Positions 6,355 through 13,627 of a stretch of 15,215 nt of DNA are shown here, in pieces. Origin of the DNA: Clostridiaceae bacterium (GTDB taxonomy: Bacteria > Bacillota_A > Clostridia > Acetivibrionales > Acetivibrionaceae). The number at the start of each line of letters is the position of its first letter. The stretch's first letter is position 1. The stretch spans positions 1-15,215 of the forward strand of contig JAAZCB010000828.1 in the NCBI GenBank assembly GCA_012513545.1, in the 5' to 3' direction. The notes under the pieces were generated by a model that saw only the letters and a list, made by a program, of their open reading frames with translations, did not search any database and was not told the DNA's origin. Made by a program: the position numbers and the translations under genes.

Positions 6355-7641
6355 ATGAATGTTAAGTTGGAAAAAAAAGAGAAGAGTATTGTTGAGTTTG
6401 AGATTGAAGTCGATGCTCAGAAGTTTGAAGAAGGACTTCAGAAGTCCTTTGTGAAAAATGCAAAAAGGTTCAATGTGCCTGGGTTCAGAAAAGGAAAGGC
6501 ACCCAGGAATGTAGTTGAAAGGTATTATGGAGTTGAAGTTTTATATGAAGATGCAATAAACATAGTATGTGCCGAGGCTTATGACGAGGCTGTTGATAAT
6601 AACGACATTCATCCTATAGACAAGCCCAGTATTGATATTAAACAGGTAGGAAGAGGAGAAAATCTTATATTTACAGCAAGTGTAGCTGTATTACCTGAGG
6701 TGGAACTTGGACAGTACATAGGAGTTGAAGTTGAAAAAGTTCCGGCAGTTGTTACTGAAGAAGCTGTTGACGAAGAGGTAAAAAAGGCTGCTGAAAAGAA
6801 TGCCCGGATGATAACCGTTGAGGGCAGGGGAATTCAAAAAGGCGATATTGCAGATATAGATTTTGAAGGTTTTATAGATGGAGAACCTTTTGAGGGTGGA
6901 AAAGCGAGCGGTTATTCGCTTGAAATAGGTTCGGGACAATTCATAGAGGGCTTTGAGGATCAACTTATCGGGGCTATGCCTGCCGATGATGTTGAAGTTA
7001 ATGTAACCTTTCCTGAGGACCATGGAAAAAATGAACTTGCAGGAAAGCCTGCTTTGTTTAAAGTCATAATAAACGATGTGAAATACAAGGAACTTCCTTC
7101 TATTGACGATGAGTTCGCAAAGGATGTCAGTGAATTTGATTCTCTGGAAGAATACAAGGATGATATTAGGAAAAAATTGATTGAGCAGGCAGAACATAAA
7201 GCAGAACATGAAACCAATGACAGGGTTATTGAAAAGGTAGTTGAGAATTCTACCATGGAAGTACCTGATTCTATGGTGGAAAAGCGTATAGGTGGACTTG
7301 TACGTGACTTTGACATGAGACTTAGTTACCAGGGCTTGAATCTTGAACAATACCTTTCATTTATGGGTATGGAATATAAAGACTTCAGAGTTCAGTTTAA
7401 AGAACGGGCAGAAAAGGATGTCAAATTCCAGCTTGTTTTAGATAAAATAGCCAAGATTGAGAATATTGCATCAACTGATGATGAGTTTAATAAGGAAGTA
7501 AATAAAATAGCTGAGAATTATAAGCAAAATGCAGAAGAATTTATGAAACATTTACGAAATGACGATATAGAATATATAAAAGGAACTATTGTAATCAGAA
7601 AAACAATAGACTTTTTAGTTCAAAGTGCTAAAATAAAATAG
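6355..7641 (+). CDS. tig: Trigger factor
   Basis: Trigger factor is a ribosome-bound chaperone with peptidyl-prolyl isomerase activity that meets nascent chains at the exit tunnel. The protein has 428 residues, the typical length. The N-terminal ribosome-binding domain carries the signature loop GFRKGKAP (43-50), preceded by FNVP and followed by a VVERYYG helix. An FKBP-type domain lies at about 160-245 (GDIADIDFEGFIDGEPFEGG, then GSGQFIEGFEDQLIGA). The helical C-terminal chaperone arms occupy the rest, ending with IEYIKGTIVIRKTIDFL. GGGAGG is 11 bases before ATG. It stands directly before clpP and clpX, the common arrangement in bacteria, linking nascent-chain folding with degradation. No terminator is seen before clpP, so readthrough is plausible. 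Confidence 0.97.
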   Translation: MNVKLEKKEKSIVEFEIEVDAQKFEEGLQKSFVKNAKRFNVPGFRKGKAPRNVVERYYGVEVLYEDAINIVCAEAYDEAVDNNDIHPIDKPSIDIKQVGRGENLIFTASVAVLPEVELGQYIGVEVEKVPAVVTEEAVDEEVKKAAEKNARMITVEGRGIQKGDIADIDFEGFIDGEPFEGGKASGYSLEIGSGQFIEGFEDQLIGAMPADDVEVNVTFPEDHGKNELAGKPALFKVIINDVKYKELPSIDDEFAKDVSEFDSLEEYKDDIRKKLIEQAEHKAEHETNDRVIEKVVENSTMEVPDSMVEKRIGGLVRDFDMRLSYQGLNLEQYLSFMGMEYKDFRVQFKERAEKDVKFQLVLDKIAKIENIASTDDEFNKEVNKIAENYKQNAEEFMKHLRNDDIEYIKGTIVIRKTIDFLVQSAKIK

Positions 7642-7749
7642 AGGGTAGTTTTTGATTGGTAAAACAGGAACGATCTTTATTAAAATAGTAATAATCGGGT
7701 TTAATTTATGGCTTTTATGGGAAAACATAAATACATGAAGTTCATTTAT

Positions 7750-7755
7750 TATAAT
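7750..7755 (+). promoter_or_regulatory. Possible -10 box for clpP
   Basis: TATAAT stands 62 bases before the clpP start in the tig-clpP gap, but no good -35 hexamer lies 16-18 bp upstream and no extended -10 TG is present. No CtsR-type GGTCAAA heptad repeat was found. It could be an activator-dependent promoter or simply AT-rich sequence. Confidence 0.3.
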
Positions 7756-7817
7756 TAATGTGAAGGAATGGATTATGTTTCGAAGCACTCAATTACAATA
7801 AACAGGGAGGCGAAATT

Positions 7818-8402
7818 ATGAGTCTTGTGCCAATAGTTGTTGAACAATCGAACCGTGGGGAACGTTCATATGATATTTATTCCAGACTGCTCAAAGATAG
7901 GATTATTGTTTTAAGCGATGAGGTAAATGATGTGACAGCCAGTCTGGTAGTTGCACAGATGCTGTTTTTAGAAGCAGAAGACCCTGATAAAGATATACAG
8001 TTATATATAAATAGTCCTGGAGGATCTGTTTCATCAGGGTTTGCTATATTTGATACAATGCAGCATATTAGATGTGATGTTTCTACCATATGTGTAGGAA
8101 TGGCTGCAAGCATGGGAGCCTTTTTACTCGCTGCAGGAGCAAAGGGAAAAAGATTTGCTCTTCCAAACAGCGAGATAATGATACATCAGCCTTTAGGTGG
8201 AGCACGTGGTCAGGCAACTGATATTAAGATTCACGCAGAGTGGATACTCAAAATAAAAGGCAGGTTAAACAAGATATTAAGTGATAGAACAGGCCAGCCT
8301 TTGGAAAAAGTTGAGATGGATACGGAAAGAGATTTCTTTATGTCAGCGGACGAGGCCAAAGCATATGGAATAGTCGATGAGATTATGGAAAGAAGAAAAT
8401 AA
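7818..8402 (+). CDS. clpP: ATP-dependent Clp protease, proteolytic subunit
   Basis: ClpP forms a barrel of two heptameric rings that degrades proteins fed by ClpX or ClpC. At 194 residues it is standard length. The catalytic triad is intact: Ser98 (GMAASMGAF), His123 (MIHQPLGG) and Asp172 (ERDFFMSA). The N-terminal stretch (LVPIVVEQ...[17 protein letters not shown]) and oxyanion region (NSPGGSV) are canonical. GGGAGG lies 8 bases before the ATG. clpX follows 13 bases downstream, so the two are surely cotranscribed and supply both parts of the ClpXP machine. Confidence 0.98.
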   Translation: MSLVPIVVEQSNRGERSYDIYSRLLKDRIIVLSDEVNDVTASLVVAQMLFLEAEDPDKDIQLYINSPGGSVSSGFAIFDTMQHIRCDVSTICVGMAASMGAFLLAAGAKGKRFALPNSEIMIHQPLGGARGQATDIKIHAEWILKIKGRLNKILSDRTGQPLEKVEMDTERDFFMSADEAKAYGIVDEIMERRK

Positions 8403-8415
8403 ATGAGGTGGTTGT

Positions 8416-9711
8416 ATGTCCAGATATGATGAAAAGAAACAGTTAAAATGCTCTTTCTGCGGGAAGACTCAGGAACAGGTTAAGAGGCTTGTCGCCGGGC
8501 CGGGTGTATATATCTGCGATGAATGTATAGAACTTTGTTCTGAAATAATTGAGGAAGAGTTTGAAGAAGCAAAAGCAGATACTGAGCTTAATGATATACC
8601 AAAGCCCATAGAGATTAAGGAGATTTTGGATCAGTACGTTATAGGACAGGATTCTGCTAAAAAGTCTTTGTCTGTAGCAGTGTATAACCACTATAAAAGA
8701 GTTAATACCGACCTGAAGAATTCCGAGGTGGAGCTTCAGAAGAGCAACATAGTTATGCTTGGACCTACCGGTTCGGGGAAGACGCTTCTTGCTCAAACAC
8801 TAGCGAGGATTCTGAATGTTCCTTTTGCAATAGCGGATGCAACATCACTTACAGAGGCAGGTTATGTAGGGGAAGATGTTGAAAATATTCTTTTAAAATT
8901 GATTCAGGCTGCTGACTACGATATAGAAAAGGCTGAAAAAGGTATTATCTATATAGATGAGATAGATAAAATAGCCAGAAAGTCTGAAAATCCATCAATA
9001 ACAAGGGATGTAAGTGGCGAAGGTGTCCAGCAGGCACTTTTGAAAATACTTGAGGGAACTGAGGCTTCAGTGCCGCCGCAAGGTGGAAGAAAGCATCCTC
9101 ATCAGGAGTTTATTCAGATAGATACTACCAATATATTGTTTATCTGTGGAGGAGCTTTTGATGGAATTGACAAGATAATCCAGAATAGAGTAGGCAAAAA
9201 GTCAATGGGCTTTGGTGCAAAAATCGAGAGTCCAAAGAAAGCCGATGTCGGAGAGATATTAAAGAACATACTTCCACAGGACCTGTTAAAGTACGGCTTG
9301 ATACCTGAGTTTGTGGGAAGACTTCCTGTTATAGTTTCTTTGCATTCACTGGATAAAAATGCTTTGGTTCAAATTCTGAGCGAACCTAAGAATGCTCTGG
9401 TAAAACAATATCAGAAGCTTTTCGAAATGGATGACGTTATTCTTGAATTTGAAGAAGGTGCACTTGTAGGCATAGCCGAAAAGGCAATTTCCAGAAACAC
9501 CGGAGCAAGAGGCTTAAGGGCTATACTAGAGGAAATTATGCTCGATGTAATGTACGATATACCTTCCCAGGGAAATGTAGAAAAGTGCATCATATCCCGT
9601 GAAACGGTAGAGTCTAATACTCACCCGGAAATTATAATCAATGAGAATAAGAAGTCTATAAAAAAGCCGGCAAATAAGAAATCCCGGGTAAAAAAGGAAT
9701 CAGCTTCTTAA
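8416..9711 (+). CDS. clpX: ATP-dependent Clp protease, ATP-binding subunit ClpX
   Basis: ClpX is the hexameric AAA+ unfoldase that recognises tagged substrates and threads them into ClpP. The protein has 431 residues. The N-terminal zinc-binding domain has Cys12, Cys15, Cys34 and Cys37. Walker A is GPTGSGKT (116-123), Walker B ends at Asp181-Glu182 (IIYIDEID), and the pore loop GYVG is at 149-152. The ClpP-docking loop is M-G-F (KKSMGFGA) where E. coli has I-G-F. A sensor-2 region [12 protein letters not shown] is present. The C-terminus ends in a Lys-rich tail (about the last 20 residues) beyond the conserved domain, of unknown role. GAGGTGG precedes the ATG. A strong terminator follows, so it is the last gene of the tig-clpPX block. 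Confidence 0.98.
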   Translation: MSRYDEKKQLKCSFCGKTQEQVKRLVAGPGVYICDECIELCSEIIEEEFEEAKADTELNDIPKPIEIKEILDQYVIGQDSAKKSLSVAVYNHYKRVNTDLKNSEVELQKSNIVMLGPTGSGKTLLAQTLARILNVPFAIADATSLTEAGYVGEDVENILLKLIQAADYDIEKAEKGIIYIDEIDKIARKSENPSITRDVSGEGVQQALLKILEGTEASVPPQGGRKHPHQEFIQIDTTNILFICGGAFDGIDKIIQNRVGKKSMGFGAKIESPKKADVGEILKNILPQDLLKYGLIPEFVGRLPVIVSLHSLDKNALVQILSEPKNALVKQYQKLFEMDDVILEFEEGALVGIAEKAISRNTGARGLRAILEEIMLDVMYDIPSQGNVEKCIISRETVESNTHPEIIINENKKSIKKPANKKSRVKKESAS

Positions 9712-9722
9712 ATATTTGAAAT

Positions 9723-9752
9723 AAAAGGGACTGCTAATTAGCAGTCCCTTTT
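9723..9752. terminator. Bidirectional intrinsic terminator after clpX
   Basis: A perfect 30-bp palindrome begins AAAAGGGACTGCT and ends with its reverse complement, with an AATT loop. The A-run on one side and T-run on the other give a U-tract in both directions. It lies 11 bases after the clpX stop. Confidence 0.9.
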
Positions 9753-10128
9753 AATATGCCGGTGAGAATAAAAATGTTAACTGGCATACATTGTATTTGT
9801 GTGATATTTTTGATATAATTACAGGCGAAGTTCACATAATCTTACCTAATTTCAAAAAATTATAATGTAAATTAGTATATATAACGACAGGTTACTTAAT
9901 CATAGGTTAACTATAGCGAAAAAGAATAGAGATGCTTAAACGTTTATGAAAATAGTGACTGAAATCTTTATCAAGTGAAAAACTGTGAAGTTTTGTTATA
10001 AACTTTCAATAAATCCGGGCACGGAAGGAAGGGGGGCAGTTATACTCAACTTTGGAAGGTTTGTTGTATTGTTGTAAAAGATATAAAGTTCAAAAGAAGA
10101 GAATTCCAAAAAATTAGGGGGTAAGTAT
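9753..10128 (+). other. Intergenic stretch with promoter and long untranslated leader
   Basis: 376 bases without a credible gene. It holds a good promoter at 9791-9819 and then about 300 bases of leader. Visible elements: CTAATTT (9846-9852) complementary to AAATTAG (9869-9875); AGGTTA twice, at 9889 and 9904; a hairpin of AAAACT and AGTTTT around a GTGA tetraloop (9979-9994); and a G-rich stretch at 10021-10037. A weaker second extended -10 (TGTTATAAA) ends at 10002. I do not recognise a known riboswitch class here. Confidence 0.6.
9791..9819 (+). promoter_or_regulatory. Promoter of the small secreted-protein gene
   Basis: TTGTAT (9791-9796), a 17-bp spacer and TATAAT (9814-9819), with TG one base before the -10. 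It follows the clpX terminator. The implied start near 9827 gives a leader of about 300 bases. Confidence 0.6.
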
Positions 10129-10584
10129 ATGAAGAAGATTTTATTGCATTTACTTGTAGTTGTAATTGTTATATCTTACGGCAGTGGTATAGTATTTTCG
10201 CAGGAAAAAGATAGTTCGGCTATTGTCGCCCAAGCAGAATACTTAAGACCGATGGAAGCATTAATAATACTTAAGTCTCAGGTTGAAAGCCTTACGGCTG
10301 AGGATTTCAAAAACATAAAGACTGCGGATTCAAAAAAGAATTCGATCTTGATAATGATTGAACAGATTTCTTTAAGGGTAGAAAAAGGAGAGTTGAAAAG
10401 TCTGGAAAGCATTGTTGATATTGCAATAAGAAGCATGTGCGAAGCCTGGATAAAAGCAGATAAACAGGCAGAACTTATAGAAAGCATTAATAATACGGTT
10501 TTGTCATTATCCAATGCCAATAAGTCGGCTGTTCCAACGATTGATGACAATGAAGTGCCTGAAGAAGAAGGCAACAGCGAATGA
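10129..10584 (+). CDS. Small secreted protein of unknown function
   Basis: A 151-residue protein that I cannot assign to a family. The N-terminus is a clear signal peptide: MKK, a hydrophobic core to about residue 22, then V-F-S and a likely cut before Gln25. The mature part is predicted helical: residues about 38-130 alternate Leu/Ile with charged residues (ALIILKSQVESLT, then ILIMIEQISLRVEKGELKSLESIVDI), suggesting a small helical bundle or coiled coil. The last 15 residues are strongly acidic (DDNEVPEEEGNSE). There is one Cys (in RSMCEAW), no membrane anchor after the signal, no lipobox and no repeats. AGGGGGT gives a strong SD. It is monocistronic by appearance, with its own promoter, a long leader and a downstream terminator. 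It stands before a two-component/transporter cluster, but no direct link is shown. Confidence 0.8.
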   Translation: MKKILLHLLVVVIVISYGSGIVFSQEKDSSAIVAQAEYLRPMEALIILKSQVESLTAEDFKNIKTADSKKNSILIMIEQISLRVEKGELKSLESIVDIAIRSMCEAWIKADKQAELIESINNTVLSLSNANKSAVPTIDDNEVPEEEGNSE

Positions 10585-10598
10585 AGGGGCTGAAAAAA

Positions 10599-10679
10599 AG
10601 GCTGTAACGAGTCGTGCGGCAGCATTTGCTGCATCGGATAGTCCGAATGGACAATAGCCTGCTCACTGTATTGCAGCAA
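10599..10679 (+). other. Candidate structured RNA with alternative pairings
   Basis: AGGCT (10599-10603) can pair with AGCCT (10656-10660), enclosing two hairpins: GCAGC-ATTT-GCTGC (10619-10632) and GTCC-GAAT-GGAC (10641-10652). In a competing fold, TTGCTGCA (10626-10633) pairs over 8 bp with TGCAGCAA (10672-10679), which would break the first hairpin. It resembles an attenuator or 3'-UTR-derived small RNA in outline, but no known family is recognised. It could also be chance pairing. Confidence 0.3.
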
Positions 10680-10725
10680 TAATCTGATACTTAAAGGAAT
10701 GCCAAAGTGCATTACTGTATATAAT

Positions 10726-10753
10726 AAAGCCCGGCAAGCCTTTGCCGGGCTTT
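10726..10753 (+). terminator. Intrinsic terminator after the secreted-protein gene
   Basis: A 12-bp GC-rich stem, AAAGCCCGGCAA with its exact complement, around a GCCT loop, ending in TTT. The U-tract is short, so termination could be partial. The arms also carry the A-run that would serve the opposite strand. Confidence 0.75.
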
Positions 10754-10840
10754 AGCATGCGGAGGTTTCCGATAATATTATTGCAATTTTCGGTTAATGA
10801 CTTATCAGGCCGAAATTTATATGATATTCTAACTTGAATT

Positions 10841-10849
10841 TGATAGAAT
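10841..10849 (+). promoter_or_regulatory. Candidate extended -10 promoter of the response regulator
   Basis: TGATAGAAT: an extended -10 with TAGAAT at 10844-10849. No good -35 hexamer is found 17 bp upstream, as in promoters that rely on an activator or on the extended -10. Transcription would begin near 10856, just before the hairpin at 10862. Confidence 0.4.
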
Positions 10850-10861
10850 AAAAGTATGGTC

Positions 10862-10878
10862 ATTTCCCGAAGGGAAAT
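10862..10878 (+). repeat. Inverted repeat in the response-regulator leader
   Basis: ATTTCCC (10862-10868) and GGGAAAT (10872-10878) around GAA. It lies at the expected 5' end of the transcript, where it could protect the mRNA or serve as an operator. Confidence 0.6.
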
Positions 10879-10925
10879 CCGGCAAAAAGGGCATTCCAAT
10901 TATCTAAAAACAGGATGGGGTAATT

Positions 10926-11609
10926 ATGAGAAAGATATTGCTGGTCGAGGATGACTTAAGTCTTATTGAGGGCTTGAAATTTTCCCTTTCAAGACATGAG
11001 TTTGAGGTATGCGTTACAAGAACTGTCAAGGAAGCACAGAGCAGTTTGCGCGAAAGGCAGTATGATCTTGTCTTGCTTGACTTAATGCTTCCGGATGGAA
11101 GTGGTTTTGATATTTGTAAAGAGATAAGGAAAACATCCGGCATACCGGTGATTTTTTTAACTGCTTCCGATGAAGAGGTTAATATTGTAATGGGATTGGA
11201 CATAGGCGGGGACGATTATATAACCAAGCCGTTTAAGCTCAATGAGCTCATATCAAGGATTAATGCAGCACTCAGACGCTCAGGCCTTGATACGCACCAG
11301 GCGGTTGAGTTGGCTTCAAACGGCATTACGGTAAAGCTGCTCGAAGGAAGAGTATTAAAAAACGGTGCGGATATAGAGCTTACATCGGTTGAATACCGAC
11401 TACTGTGCCTGTTTATGCAGAATCCGAGGGTGATATTGTCAAAAGACCAGATAATACAAAAGTTGTGGGATTGCAATGAAAGTTTTGTTGATGACAATAC
11501 GCTGGCTGTATATATAAGCAGGCTTCGTGAAAAGATTGAGCACAATCCCAAACAGCCTGTGTTCCTTACAACAATAAGGAGAATGGGCTATAAATGGAAT
11601 ATAATATGA
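10926..11609 (+). CDS. Response regulator, OmpR/PhoB family
   Basis: A 227-residue DNA-binding response regulator. The receiver domain (about 1-118) has the acidic pocket Asp9-Asp10, phosphoacceptor Asp52 (LLDLMLPDGSG), Thr79 (FLTA) and Lys101 (YITKPF). The C-terminal winged-helix domain (about 130-227) shows the typical LTSVEYRLLCLFMQNP start, the recognition-helix region (NTLAVYISRLREKIE) and the hairpin wing ending TIRRMGYKW. When phosphorylated by its kinase it should bind direct repeats and control nearby promoters. The kinase gene follows with 9 bases between, and the transporter genes next; such operons usually sense an envelope-active compound and induce an exporter. Candidate binding repeats lie at 12863-12892. 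The signal itself cannot be told. Confidence 0.95.
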   Translation: MRKILLVEDDLSLIEGLKFSLSRHEFEVCVTRTVKEAQSSLRERQYDLVLLDLMLPDGSGFDICKEIRKTSGIPVIFLTASDEEVNIVMGLDIGGDDYITKPFKLNELISRINAALRRSGLDTHQAVELASNGITVKLLEGRVLKNGADIELTSVEYRLLCLFMQNPRVILSKDQIIQKLWDCNESFVDDNTLAVYISRLREKIEHNPKQPVFLTTIRRMGYKWNII

Positions 11610-11618
11610 GGTGCTTTT

Positions 11619-12866
11619 ATGAGTCTTTCTACTAACAGGGAAGCAAAGAATTTTCTTACAGTGCTGCTGCTGGTTTTGGTTTTGTATTTCATGCTTGTTC
11701 AGATGGTCACCTATAGAAGGGCTGCAGAGTTCAAAAACGAGATGATAGCGCATGATTATGAACTGGCAGGGTATTTGGTTGACAGACACCCGGAAATCCT
11801 TAGCGATATCCAGTCTGTGTTCACATCGGACAAGTCGGCTGAATACCTTGAAACTGGCAGGGGTTTGCTTGAAAAATCAGGGTATAAAGAGAGCCTTCAG
11901 ATACGTTTAATACCTAGGGTGAAGGAGTTTTATAAAGCCGATTCACTTAGCGGATTTGAGCTTTTCCTTCTGATGAGTACGGCAGTTCTTGCAGCCGCCT
12001 TTTTATTCCTGAAAGGCCACTACAAAAAAATAGACCTCCTGAATTCGGATGTTAACAGGATTAGGGAGGGTGAAATTTCGATAAGGCTTGATGACAATGA
12101 GGAGGGAAGCTTGTCAAGATTGGCTGCGTCCATAAACGATATTACCTTATCCCTGAAAGCTCATATTGAAAGGGAAATGCAGCAAAGAAACTTCCTTAAG
12201 GATATAATGGCTAATGTGTCCCATCAGTTAAAAACCCCTCTGTCAGCACTTTCTATGTATACCGAGATTATGAGAAATGAAATAACAGACACAGAAGTGC
12301 TATTGAGCTTTTTGCAAAAGAGTGAGAATGAGCTGGCACGCATGAAATACCTTATTATGAATCTCTTAAAACTGGCAAGACTTGATGCCGGTATAATTGA
12401 GCTGAATAAAAAAGAACATGCCTTAAAGGATATAATAAATGAAGCAGCTGAAAGCTTCCGGACCAGGGTGTTAACCGAACAAAAGAGCCTGGTAATAATG
12501 GCTGAAAATAACGTGGTATGCAACTGTGACCGCTTATGGCTGCTGGAGGCTTTGAGCAACCTTATAAAGAATGCTGTAGAGCATACCGGAAAAGGGGACA
12601 TTATAACAGTTCTTGTGGAGGAAACACCATTGATTGTTAAAGTTTCTGTAAGTGATACGGGAGAAGGCATTCACCCTGATGATATAAGGCATATCTTTAA
12701 AAGATTCTACCGCAGTAAATTTTCTCAGGAAGTACAGGGAACCGGTATAGGGCTCACCCTTGCTAAAACAATAGTTGAAATGCACGGCGGCTTTATAACG
12801 GTAGAGAGTACGCTAAAAAAAGGTTCAGTTTTTACAGTTCATTTTCCCAACCTTACTAAATTGTAA
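11619..12866 (+). CDS. Sensor histidine kinase
   Basis: A 415-residue membrane kinase. TM1 is at about 11-31 and TM2 at 113-132, with an extracellular domain of about 80 residues between them that matches no sensor domain I know. A HAMP-like linker follows (about 133-190). The dimerisation/phosphoacceptor H-box is NVSHQLKTPLSAL with His202. The ATPase domain has an N-box (LIKNAVEHT), G1 (DTGEGI), F-box (FKRFYRS) and G2 (GTGIGLTLAK). It differs from BceS-type kinases, which have almost no extracellular loop and sense through their transporter; this one has room to bind a ligand itself. GAGGTG overlaps the regulator stop region and ends 5 bases before the ATG. Its last codons overlap an inverted repeat that may be an operator. 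Confidence 0.95.
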   Translation: MSLSTNREAKNFLTVLLLVLVLYFMLVQMVTYRRAAEFKNEMIAHDYELAGYLVDRHPEILSDIQSVFTSDKSAEYLETGRGLLEKSGYKESLQIRLIPRVKEFYKADSLSGFELFLLMSTAVLAAAFLFLKGHYKKIDLLNSDVNRIREGEISIRLDDNEEGSLSRLAASINDITLSLKAHIEREMQQRNFLKDIMANVSHQLKTPLSALSMYTEIMRNEITDTEVLLSFLQKSENELARMKYLIMNLLKLARLDAGIIELNKKEHALKDIINEAAESFRTRVLTEQKSLVIMAENNVVCNCDRLWLLEALSNLIKNAVEHTGKGDIITVLVEETPLIVKVSVSDTGEGIHPDDIRHIFKRFYRSKFSQEVQGTGIGLTLAKTIVEMHGGFITVESTLKKGSVFTVHFPNLTKL

Positions 12867-12892
12867 GGTTGAATTCATATTTAAGTAAGGTT
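12849..12892. promoter_or_regulatory. Repeat cluster, possible regulator operator before the ABC genes
   Basis: GTAAGGTT occurs at 12863-12870 and 12885-12892, 22 bp start to start, about two turns of the helix and a multiple of the 11-bp step common for OmpR-family dimers. A third copy, inverted (AACCTTAC, 12849-12856), forms a perfect 8-bp hairpin with the first. The cluster straddles the kinase stop codon. Confidence 0.45.
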
Positions 12893-12896
12893 CGGG

Positions 12897-12905
12897 TGCT
12901 ATTAT
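12897..12905 (+). promoter_or_regulatory. Candidate internal promoter for the ABC transporter genes
   Basis: TGCTATTAT is an extended -10 (TATTAT at 12900-12905) with no recognisable -35. It lies directly downstream of the GTAAGGTT repeats and 39 bases before the ATPase start, as expected for a promoter activated by the neighbouring regulator. Confidence 0.35.
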
Positions 12906-12943
12906 GAGAAAATGAACACAGAGAAAATCAAGAGGTGATAGAC

Positions 12944-13627
12944 ATGGAAGTATTAAGAACTGTAAAGCTGTCAAAGACATATGGCAGTGGCGAAACCAGA
13001 GTAGAAGCCTTAAGGGAGGCTTCCTTATCCATATTAAAAGGTGAGTTTGTATCTATTGTTGGGCCTTCGGGTTCTGGGAAAAGCACACTGCTGCATCTTC
13101 TCGGGGCATTGGATACTCCGTCATCGGGCAAGGTTTTTATTGAAGGCAAGGATGTGTTTGCAATGAAGGAAAAGGAGCTGTCGATTTTTCGAAGGCGCCA
13201 TATTGGTTTTATTTTCCAGTCATACAACCTGGTTCCGGAATTGAATGTCGAAGAAAATATCGTTTTACCAATTCTTTTGGACTACAGGAAGCCGGACTGG
13301 GACTACGTTGAGGAGCTTCTAAATATACTTGGGCTTAGCGACAGAAGACACCATTTGCCCAATCAGTTGTCGGGCGGGCAGCAGCAGCGTGTTGCAATTG
13401 GAAGAGCTCTGATAACAAAACCCACTGTGATCCTTGCGGATGAGCCTACCGGAAATCTGGACAGCAAAAACAGCAAAGAAGTGGTCAATCTTATGAAAAT
13501 GTCAGTCGAACGGTACAAACAGACACTTGTTATGATAACGCACAACGAGAACTATGCTTCCTATGCTGACAGAGTGTTTAGTGTGGAGGATGGAAGAGTA
13601 ACCGAGCTTGGAGGTGGGGCACATTGA
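12944..13627 (+). CDS. ABC transporter ATP-binding protein (MacB/LolD type)
   Basis: A 227-residue ATPase that powers the adjacent FtsX-type permease. Walker A is GPSGSGKST (40-48). The Q-loop ([17 protein letters not shown]), signature LSGGQQQR, Walker B ([12 protein letters not shown]) and H-loop (MITHN) are all intact. The [16 protein letters not shown] pattern and [16 protein letters not shown] are typical of the MacB/LolD/BceA group, which use energy for mechanotransmission or export of peptides, lipids or antibiotics. I choose ATG 12944, not the GTG at 12935, because that GTG is part of the SD itself (GAGGTGA, 12932-12938, 5 bases before the ATG). Its stop overlaps the permease start by 4 bases. 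Confidence 0.95.
   Translation: MEVLRTVKLSKTYGSGETRVEALREASLSILKGEFVSIVGPSGSGKSTLLHLLGALDTPSSGKVFIEGKDVFAMKEKELSIFRRRHIGFIFQSYNLVPELNVEENIVLPILLDYRKPDWDYVEELLNILGLSDRRHHLPNQLSGGQQQRVAIGRALITKPTVILADEPTGNLDSKNSKEVVNLMKMSVERYKQTLVMITHNENYASYADRVFSVEDGRVTELGGGAH
13610..13616 (+). promoter_or_regulatory. Ribosome binding site fixing a TTG start for the permease
   Basis: GGAGGTG, 7 bases before the TTG at 13624, lies in the last codons of the ATPase gene. Together with the TTGA stop/start overlap it fixes the permease start. Confidence 0.8.

Larger units (their letters stand above)
10585..10925 (+). other. Intergenic stretch: structured 3' region, terminator, regulator promoter
   Basis: 341 bases without a credible gene. 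The first 140 bases after the secreted-protein stop can form several hairpins and are followed by a terminator at 10726-10753. The remainder carries a candidate promoter (10841-10849) and a leader hairpin (10862-10878) ahead of the response-regulator gene. Confidence 0.6.

Noticed and set aside
6691..7350. Minus-strand open frame of 219 codons opposite tig
   Set aside because: Shadow of the trigger-factor gene; its composition is rich in Phe, Ile and Tyr, as expected for an antisense reading.
7642..7817. CtsR or CIRCE heat-shock operator before clpP
   Set aside because: No GGTCAAA direct heptads and no CIRCE-type inverted repeat were found in this gap.
9820..10128. Cyclic-di-GMP or purine riboswitch
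   Set aside because: The conserved cores of these classes are not recognisable in the leader.
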